Shown here: in pieces, positions 30,837-36,516 of the stretch
How positions within the stretch are numbered: position 1 is the first letter of the stretch
How the letters are laid out: the number at the start of each line of letters is the position of its first letter
Assembly (NCBI GenBank): GCA_002429315.1
Contig: DIZC01000002.1
Span: forward strand, 44,831 to 81,346
Source of the DNA: Alphaproteobacteria bacterium UBA6038
Lineage (GTDB): Bacteria; Pseudomonadota; Alphaproteobacteria; Micropepsales; Micropepsaceae
DNA: 36,516 nucleotides
Direction of reading: 5' to 3'
Position numbers and translations under genes: made by a program
Notes under the pieces: generated by a model
The model's input: only the letters and a program-made list of their open reading frames with translations
Database searches by the model: none
Told to the model about the DNA's origin: nothing

Positions 30837-32195
30837 ATGTTCGAGAAAGTTCTCATCGCCAACCGCGGCGAGATCGCGTTGCGCATCAACCGCGCTTGCA
30901 AGGAAATGGGAATCGCGACGGTGGCGGTTCACTCCACCGCCGATGCATCCGCCATGCACGTACGGCTTGCCGATGAAAGCGTGTGCATCGGACCGCCGCC
31001 TGCGGCTCAGAGCTATCTGAACATCCCTCAGATCATTGCCGCCTGCGAGATCACCGGCGCCGAAGCCATTCACCCCGGCTACGGCTTTCTGTCGGAAAAT
31101 GCGCGTTTCGCAGAGATCGTGCGCGAACACGGAATCGCCTTTATCGGCCCTACGCCGGAACACATCCGCCTGATGGGCGACAAGATTGCCGCCAAGCAGG
31201 CGGTGAAGAGCCTCGGGATTCCGACGGTGCCGGGTTCTGACGGCGCGGTCTCCTCTGACGCCGAAGCGGCGCGAGTGGCGGATGAGATGGGTTACCCCGT
31301 TCTCATCAAGGCGACGGCGGGCGGCGGCGGTCGGGGCATGAAAGTGGCGCGCAGCCCGTCGGATCTATCGCTGGCGCTCAGCACCGCGCGAAGCGAGGCG
31401 AAGGCTGCGTTCGCCAACGACGAGGTCTACATGGAGAAATACCTCCAGCGGCCGCGGCACATCGAGGTGCAGGTGCTCGCCGATAGTCACGGAAAAGTAC
31501 TGCATCTTGGCGAGCGCGACTGCTCGCTGCAACGGCGGCACCAGAAGCTGTGGGAAGAAGCGCCAAGTCCGGCGCTCAATGCGGCGCAGCGCCAGGAGAT
31601 CGGTGCAACCGTAACGCGCGCCCTCGAGAAACTCGGCTATCTCGGCGTTGGCACCGTCGAGTTCCTGTTCGAAGACGGCGGGTTCTATTTCATCGAAATG
31701 AACACCCGGCTGCAGGTCGAGCATCCGGTTACGGAAGCGATCACCGGACTCGACATCGTGCGCGAGCAGATCCGCGTCGCCGCGGGCGGCGCCCTCGAAA
31801 TGGAGCAATCTGACATTGTGTTCTCCGGTCACGCCATTGAGTGCCGCATCAATGCGGAGAACCCCTTCACGTTCCGGCCGTCGCCGGGAACCATCACGCA
31901 TTTTCACGCTCCGGGTGGGTTGGGCGTCCGCTTCGATTCCGCCATCTACGACGGCTATAAGATTCCGCCCTATTACGACAGCCTGGCCGGCAAGCTCATC
32001 GTGCACGGCCGTAACCGCAACGAGTGCCTGATGCGGCTGCGGCGTTCGCTGGACGAGCTGGTGGTGGGCGGCATCGACACCACCATTCCGCTGTTCCAGA
32101 AGCTGGTGCGCGAGCCCGACATCCTCAACGGCGATTATCACATTCACTGGCTCGAGCACTACCTCGCCGCATCCCGCCCCACATCAGCGAAGTGA
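30837..32195 (+). CDS. accC: Biotin carboxylase of acetyl-CoA carboxylase
   Basis: ATP-grasp enzyme that carboxylates biotin on AccB. 452 residues, full length. Landmarks are FEKVLIANRGEIALRINRACKEMG, AIHPGYGFLSENARFAEI, the glycine-rich ATP lid IKATAGGGGRGMKVAR, EVQVLADSHGKVLHLGERDCSLQRRHQK, and FYFIEMNTRLQVEHPVTEAITG with the metal-binding Glu residues. The C-terminus DYHIHWLEHYLA is typical. In many relatives aat follows accC; here accC is followed by the gene-poor stretch starting at 32196. Confidence 0.97.
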   Translation: MFEKVLIANRGEIALRINRACKEMGIATVAVHSTADASAMHVRLADESVCIGPPPAAQSYLNIPQIIAACEITGAEAIHPGYGFLSENARFAEIVREHGIAFIGPTPEHIRLMGDKIAAKQAVKSLGIPTVPGSDGAVSSDAEAARVADEMGYPVLIKATAGGGGRGMKVARSPSDLSLALSTARSEAKAAFANDEVYMEKYLQRPRHIEVQVLADSHGKVLHLGERDCSLQRRHQKLWEEAPSPALNAAQRQEIGATVTRALEKLGYLGVGTVEFLFEDGGFYFIEMNTRLQVEHPVTEAITGLDIVREQIRVAAGGALEMEQSDIVFSGHAIECRINAENPFTFRPSPGTITHFHAPGGLGVRFDSAIYDGYKIPPYYDSLAGKLIVHGRNRNECLMRLRRSLDELVVGGIDTTIPLFQKLVREPDILNGDYHIHWLEHYLAASRPTSAK

Positions 32196-33064
32196 ACTTG
32201 GCCTAGCCGGCGATCACTCCTGGTATCCGATCTTCGGGACCGCGCAGGATTTTGCTGCGATAGGGTGCAGGTCGCGCAGCGTGGTGATCCAGCACCCGTC
32301 GAACACGGAGCAGTATCAGGCACGAAAGTTCAATTCATTCAGGCGCACCCGATCAAAGGCATTCCAGGCGTCGGCGTTGGCCGCAGTGAGAACAAGGCCG
32401 AGGAACAGCCGCGACTCGCCAGGTCGAATTACGAGACCCTGCATCGGTGAACTCGTTGCTCCGATAGGGGCGACGGTTACGACTTGAACGTCCGCTGCAA
32501 CCAGCCGCGGCGTGGCGGTAGCTTTTTTCGATTTCGACCACGGTTCCGGGAACGGGAGTTGCCGGGCCGTGATCGGTTGGCTTGCGTTGGCGTGGCAGGG
32601 CATTGTCTCGACACGTTGCGGGATTTCGTAAAAGGGCCGGGGCAATGCGCGCTGGCAAAGCACAACGTGGATACATTCCTTGCGCGCCGCTCGTCGCATT
32701 TTTGGATACCAGAATTGAGGCACTGATTGATGCCATACCGCAAACGTACGATCTGGGGGATTTGCGGCCGATACAAAGATTCAGACGCCCGTCCTCAGTT
32801 CGGCCCGACAGCAAGCAAGTTACCGGTTCTTGTCGCGCTTGCGCCATGCTCGGCGATCTCGGCCCCCCACGGTCGCAGCCGGACAAGCCGTCCCTTCACA
32901 AGCTCAAGAAAACAGTGTTCTGCCGGATTTTGTGACGCCATAACAGAGAACAAGCATGTGGCTTTCAGGCGCCCTCCCACGGAAGCAGTTTGGCCAGGCA
33001 ATATTGCCGAAGCAAGTTCGGCGCTATATGCCATGGACTTCTTTTATGGCCGGAGTTCGCAACC
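32196..33064. other. 869-nt gene-poor stretch between accC and the glycosyltransferase gene
   Basis: No gene can be supported with confidence. The minus strand has a 135-residue open frame (32316-32723) described separately. A second minus frame ending at 32477 closes with RRGWLQRTFKS, similar to the end of RNase E in this window. The plus-strand frames look non-coding. The stretch has the character of decayed or imported DNA behind the accC operon. Confidence 0.6.
32316..32723 (-). pseudogene. Possible relic: C-terminal beta-sandwich fragment (low confidence)
   Basis: A 135-residue open frame whose last about 45 residues look like real protein: MQGLVIRPGESRLFLGLVLT followed by WNAFDRVRLNELNF. 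The pattern (PGxxRLxLGL...DxVRLxEL) resembles the end of carbohydrate-binding-type beta-sandwich domains. The first half is irregular and unlike a domain. It could be the 3' remnant of a larger gene or chance; no ribosome site was seen before the ATG. Kept as a candidate because the neighbouring genes also suggest glycan-related accessory DNA. Confidence 0.25.
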
Positions 33065-34315
33065 ATGCGGCCGGAAGGCATTCGGCGAGCGCAGATTGAA
33101 GCAGAGATATCGGAAGTTCGCCGCCTCTGGTCGCGTGGCGAGCGGGCCACGGCTGTTGCCGGCGCAGAAGATCTGTACAGGAGATTTCCCGGCAAACATG
33201 CAGTCGCGCAGCTGCTCGCATATTATCTTTACACCACGCGGAATCTCGATCGCGCGCTCGCCGTCGCCCACGACTGTTTCGAACGCTTTCCCAACCCTCA
33301 GGTCCTGCTGTTGCTATGCCGCATTCTCACGAGGGCCGGACGCGATGCCGAGATTCTGAAGCTAACGAACGGCTGTTCCTCGAATCCCCGGTTGTTGCCA
33401 TACGCCCTCCTTTGTCGCGGCGGCGCGCTTCTCAAGATATCCGGAGAGTTCGATTCCGCGGTGGAGCTCTTTCATCGGGCTGCCGAAGCCGGAGACCTGG
33501 AAAACGATCAGGCCCCCGCGGGGGCAGCGCTGCGCCTTGACGAATTTGACCTACTTGCTACCGGAAACCTTGCCGCCAATTCGCTGCGGTTCTTGAGCGC
33601 CCCGCCCCCGGAGCGGATAGAGACTGTGGTGATGGCTGCCGCTGACGAGAGATACTTTCGCGCACTCCACGAGCTTTATATGGGCACGTTCTTCGCCTGC
33701 CATCCCGGCGCAAATCATGTGCTTCATTTTCACCTGTACGACCCGAGCGAGTCGCTATTGGAGGAAGTAGCGGACCTTGCTGGGGCGCGGCAAGGACGCC
33801 TGCAGTTTTCCTGGGAAATGACGGACCGCACGAACCGGAGCTACTACTATGTCGGACGCTTCATTCAGATGCCGCTTCTGATGCTGCGCTATAATGCGCC
33901 GATCGTCGCTACAGATATTGATTGCGGCTTCCGAGCAGGCATCGACCCGATCCTGGAAGCTGTCCGCGACGCCGATCTTGGTATGGTCGAAGTCGAGCGG
34001 CACATTGTCCCATGGCGGAATCTGCTCGCCAACCTCGTCGTGTTCAATTGCACCGAAACCGCGAGGATGTATGCGATGGCGATTCGGAATTTCCTGCTGC
34101 GGCTCCCAAACGACGTCAACTACTGGTACGTTGATCAGCTGGCGCTAGTGCAATGCGATTACCTCGCGCGCAGCGCCCATGCCGGGAAAGTGGTTCGTGT
34201 GAGTCAGGAGTGGCGTCAGGTTGTGCGGCAAGGAACGGGCAAGACGGGTATGCCGGAAGCCAAGGCAGGTCGCGTCGCGAATGCTCTTGCGCGATCGTCA
34301 CGTCCGCCCCAATGA
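33065..34315 (+). CDS. TPR-containing glycosyltransferase-like protein
   Basis: A 416-residue soluble protein. Residues about 8-170 are TPR-like helices (VRRLWSRGERATAVAGAEDLYRRFP..., GALLKISGEFDSAVELFHRAAEAG). From about 180 a nucleotide-sugar-transferase-like fold is suggested: VVMAAADERYFRALHELYMGTF, PLLMLRYNAPIVATDIDCGF with a DxD motif at 284-286, and NYWYVDQLAL near 360, the late D/Q motif seen in several glycosyltransferase families. Specificity unknown. ATG 33065 has GGAG at 33052-33055 with a 9-nt spacer; the longer frame to 32990 is not needed. It stands alone, convergent with a sulfotransferase relic and rne, and may be a horizontally acquired surface-glycan gene. Confidence 0.75.
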   Translation: MRPEGIRRAQIEAEISEVRRLWSRGERATAVAGAEDLYRRFPGKHAVAQLLAYYLYTTRNLDRALAVAHDCFERFPNPQVLLLLCRILTRAGRDAEILKLTNGCSSNPRLLPYALLCRGGALLKISGEFDSAVELFHRAAEAGDLENDQAPAGAALRLDEFDLLATGNLAANSLRFLSAPPPERIETVVMAAADERYFRALHELYMGTFFACHPGANHVLHFHLYDPSESLLEEVADLAGARQGRLQFSWEMTDRTNRSYYYVGRFIQMPLLMLRYNAPIVATDIDCGFRAGIDPILEAVRDADLGMVEVERHIVPWRNLLANLVVFNCTETARMYAMAIRNFLLRLPNDVNYWYVDQLALVQCDYLARSAHAGKVVRVSQEWRQVVRQGTGKTGMPEAKAGRVANALARSSRPPQ

Positions 34316-34340
34316 AGTCGTTGAGGAGGAGCAAAGCGGC

Positions 34341-34657
34341 TTAACCCGCGCCGTGCTGCGGAACTGCTGGCGCGACCCGGCCGAGCGGCTGGGCATCGAT
34401 TTCCGCGATCATCTGCTCCACCGGCTGCGTATGGGTCACCGCGACAGCCTGGTCGGTGGCAGCGGCAGCTCCGGCGTCCCATGCACCAATAGCGCACACA
34501 GCATCTACGTCCAGATAGCGCCGCACTTGGGTGCGGTGCAGACGACGATATCGGGCGGTCGAGCGACGAAATGGTCCCAACGGGCGCTGTCGAAGATCGG
34601 GGCCTTCGTATCTGTGAAGGCGTTGCGGTCGCGCCGGGTGGAGCTGCCCGACCGCAT
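34341..34657 (-). pseudogene. Sulfotransferase pseudogene (N-terminal remnant)
   Basis: Decayed start of a PAPS-dependent sulfotransferase. Reading from 34657, one frame gives IFDSARWDHFVARPPDIVVC (34597 downwards), then TAPKCGAIWT, then a TAG stop at 34505-34507, then MLCALLVHGTPELPLPP, and a second stop at 34436-34438. This lines up with the family 5'-phosphosulphate loop PK(S/C)GTTW and the following CALLVFQTPELP. The next family segment appears in another frame (THTQPVEQMIAEIDAQ, from 34439 to a TAA at 34341), showing a frameshift. Only about the first 100 of a usual near-300 residues remain. It begins about 20 nt after the rne stop. Family patterns were recalled, not searched. Confidence 0.72.
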
Positions 34658-34678
34658 CAGTCGTGAGATCCGCCACCG

Positions 34679-36516
34679 TCAACTTCGCTTGAGGGTGCGC
34701 TGCCACCAGCCTTTGCGCTGCGGCTGCGGCGCTTCCGCGGCGGTGGCCGACGGCGCGGCGCCCGACACCGATTCCGTTAGCAGGACTGCGGGCGTTTCCG
34801 GCTCTTCCGCAATCGCATCGCGCACGTCCTCTCTCCGATAGTATGCCTCGCCCACCGGCGCCGCGGCGGATTCGCTGGCGAATGACCACACCGGTTCGGA
34901 CGGCGCATTTGGCTCTAGCGCCGGAGGCTGGTCAGCAGCGAGCGCCCCGTGCTCCGCAGCCATCGAATCCGCGGGTGAGGCGGCGTTCGGATTGGCGCTG
35001 CTCGAGGGATGCGCCGCGGTTCCACTGTGTGGCTTCCGCCGCCTGCGCCGGCGCCGGCGCGAGCTGCCGGCCGTGCCTTGCGGCTGCGCGGTCGCCGGCG
35101 AGCCCCCGTTGTTCGGCGGCGAGTTGTGTTCGGCATCTACGCCAGTGTTGGCCCTCGGACTGTGCGCCGGATGCTCCCCGGTTTGCCTCTGCTCGGGCTG
35201 CGCATCGATAGCCGGAATAGACTCCTGCATGGTCCCCGGCTTGCTGCCACGGCTGCGCCGACGCCGCCGGCGCTTCTTGCTGGCGGCGGCCTGAGGCTGC
35301 GTACCATTTGAACCGGAGCTTGCCACGTTCTGCTGAGGCTCCGGTGCTTCTTCTTCCTCGGATTCCTCGATTGGCTCCGACAAATCTGTTGGCGTGGCGA
35401 ATCCGGTGTCGGCGGAGACGACGGGTTTCGGCAACGGCTGGGTGCGCGCCACAATACGTTCGAGATCGAAGGTCCCCGCCATGAGATCGGACTTCGGCTC
35501 AAAGCTGATGGTCATGCCGTAATCGGCTTCGATGCGCGCCAGCTCACGGCGCTTCTGGTTCAACGTGTAGAGCGCCACGTCGTTGGCCACACGCACATGA
35601 ATTGCCGATGCGCGGGCGCGCTGGCCTTCCTCGTCAAGCGCGCGCAGCACGCGCAGCGCAGTGGATTCCACGGAGCGGATGATGCCTTGGCCGCCGCAAT
35701 TTGGGCAGGGGATTGTGGAGCTCGCCACTACGCCGGCGCGCAACCGCTGCCGCGACATCTCGAGCAGCCCGAACTGGCTGATTTTACCGATCTGCACACG
35801 GGCGCGGTCGTGCTTGATCGAATCGCGCAGTCGCTTCTCCACATCGCGGTCGTTGCGCGAATCCTCCATGTCGATGAAGTCGATGACGATGAGACCAGCC
35901 AGATCCCGAAGCCGCAATTGACGGCCGATTTCGTCGGCCGCTTCGAGATTGGTCTTGTGCGCCGTCTCCTCGATAGAGTGTTCGCGCGTGGCGCGACCCG
36001 AGTTCACGTCGATGGAGACAAGCGCCTCAGTTTGATTGATGACGATGTACCCGCCGGACTTCAGGGTCACGGTCGGCTGGAACATGGCGTCCAGCTGCGG
36101 CTCGATATGATGCTCCTGAAAGATCGGGAGAGGATCGCGGTATTGTTTCACGTTCTTGGCATGACTCGGCATGAGCATGCGCATGAACTCTTTGGCGTTC
36201 TTGTAGCCTTCCTCGCCCGCAACGACGATTTCCGACACGTCCTTGTTGTAGAGGTCGCGGATGGCGCGCTTGATGATGTCGCCTTCCTCGTACACACAAG
36301 CCGGCGCATTCGATTTGAGCGTCAGTTCGCGGATCTGATCCCACATCCGGAGCAGGTATTCGTAGTCGCGCTTAATCTCGAGCTTTGTCCGATTGGCGCC
36401 AGCGGTGCGGATGATGAGTCCCATGCCTTCCGGCAACTCCAGCGTGGCGGCGGCGGATTTGAGGCGGTTGCGGTCGGCGGCGTTGGTAATCTTGCGCGAG
36501 ATGCCGCCGCCGCGCG
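34679..36516 (-). CDS. rne: Ribonuclease E (N-terminal part outside window)
   Basis: Main endoribonuclease of RNA decay and processing; the 5' part, including the S1 domain, lies beyond the right edge. The visible frame contains RTAGANRTKLEIKRDYEYL, SGGYIVINQTEALVSIDVNSG, the catalytic Asp residues in this and in GLIVIDFIDMEDSRNDRDVEKRL, and the zinc-link CPNCGGQG. The C-terminal third is disordered, with acidic stretches (ESEEEEAPE), two arginine blocks (KKRRRRRRSRGSK; RRRRRRRRK) likely to bind RNA, and the end QRKGWWQRTLKRS. The tail would scaffold the degradosome. A decayed sulfotransferase sits right behind the stop. No terminator was recognised. Confidence 0.96.
   Translation of the reverse strand, partial: RGGGISRKITNAADRNRLKSAAATLELPEGMGLIIRTAGANRTKLEIKRDYEYLLRMWDQIRELTLKSNAPACVYEEGDIIKRAIRDLYNKDVSEIVVAGEEGYKNAKEFMRMLMPSHAKNVKQYRDPLPIFQEHHIEPQLDAMFQPTVTLKSGGYIVINQTEALVSIDVNSGRATREHSIEETAHKTNLEAADEIGRQLRLRDLAGLIVIDFIDMEDSRNDRDVEKRLRDSIKHDRARVQIGKISQFGLLEMSRQRLRAGVVASSTIPCPNCGGQGIIRSVESTALRVLRALDEEGQRARASAIHVRVANDVALYTLNQKRRELARIEADYGMTISFEPKSDLMAGTFDLERIVARTQPLPKPVVSADTGFATPTDLSEPIEESEEEEAPEPQQNVASSGSNGTQPQAAASKKRRRRRRSRGSKPGTMQESIPAIDAQPEQRQTGEHPAHSPRANTGVDAEHNSPPNNGGSPATAQPQGTAGSSRRRRRRRRKPHSGTAAHPSSSANPNAASPADSMAAEHGALAADQPPALEPNAPSEPVWSFASESAAAPVGEAYYRREDVRDAIAEEPETPAVLLTESVSGAAPSATAAEAPQPQRKGWWQRTLKRS

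Noticed and set aside
32727..33359. 210-codon plus-strand frame
   Set aside because: Overlaps the glycosyltransferase start in another frame and has no protein-like pattern.
34341..34889. 182-codon minus-strand frame as an intact gene
   Set aside because: Its first part is the shadow of rne in another frame; only the last segment is meaningful, as the frameshifted end of the sulfotransferase relic.

Overview
The window is high-GC chromosomal DNA from an alphaproteobacterium. The evidence is gene order and content: a cox cluster of ctaD-ctaB-small membrane protein-ctaE-DUF983-surf1; an M16 peptidase followed by a GNAT; a long class II ribonucleotide reductase; NDUFA12-mlaD-DUF2155 against a convergent aat; and aroQ-accB-accC. 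Genus and order cannot be fixed from this sequence. The two-gene form of glycine decarboxylase (gcvPA/gcvPB) and the fused ThiS-ThiG are the features most likely to help place it. Most of the window is conserved housekeeping sequence with tight, often overlapping genes. No tRNA, rRNA, insertion sequence or CRISPR array was seen.

Layout. Positions 1-4405 hold an aa3-type cytochrome c oxidase operon, cut at the left edge inside ctaD. The usual Cox11/CtaG copper chaperone gene is absent between the small CoxF-like gene and ctaE. Positions 4507-9649 hold an M16 processing-type peptidase, an N-acetyltransferase and a membrane-anchored PAS-GGDEF-EAL protein whose cyclase site is degraded. Positions 9626-11258 hold yqgE, a peroxiredoxin and rnhA. 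Positions 11433-13723 hold a small lipoprotein gene coupled to argS. Positions 13753-18539 hold a complete glycine-cleavage operon (promoter, tandem glycine riboswitch, gcvT-gcvH-gcvPA-gcvPB, hairpin). Positions 18570-23419, minus strand, hold an exported pentapeptide-repeat protein, an unknown 109-residue protein coupled to nrdJ, and nrdJ.

Positions 23827-25873 hold the Complex I accessory subunit NDUFA12, MlaD and DUF2155, with aat converging on and overlapping DUF2155 by 148 nt. Positions 26030-28188 hold an M48/TPR periplasmic metalloprotease and a DsbA-like protein. Positions 28200-29773, minus strand, hold a ThiS-ThiG fusion with an unknown membrane protein after it. Positions 29848-32195 hold aroQ-accB-accC (dehydroquinase and two subunits of acetyl-CoA carboxylase).

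Positions 32196-34678 are different. They form a gene-poor accessory patch with an 869-nt stretch lacking a convincing gene, a TPR-glycosyltransferase-like gene, and a decayed sulfotransferase remnant lying directly behind the RNase E gene. RNase E (minus strand) runs off the right edge. The least ordinary elements are this patch, the missing ctaG, the ThiS-ThiG fusion with an internal Gly-Gly, the gcvT start conflict inside the riboswitch, and the unknown gene coupled to nrdJ.
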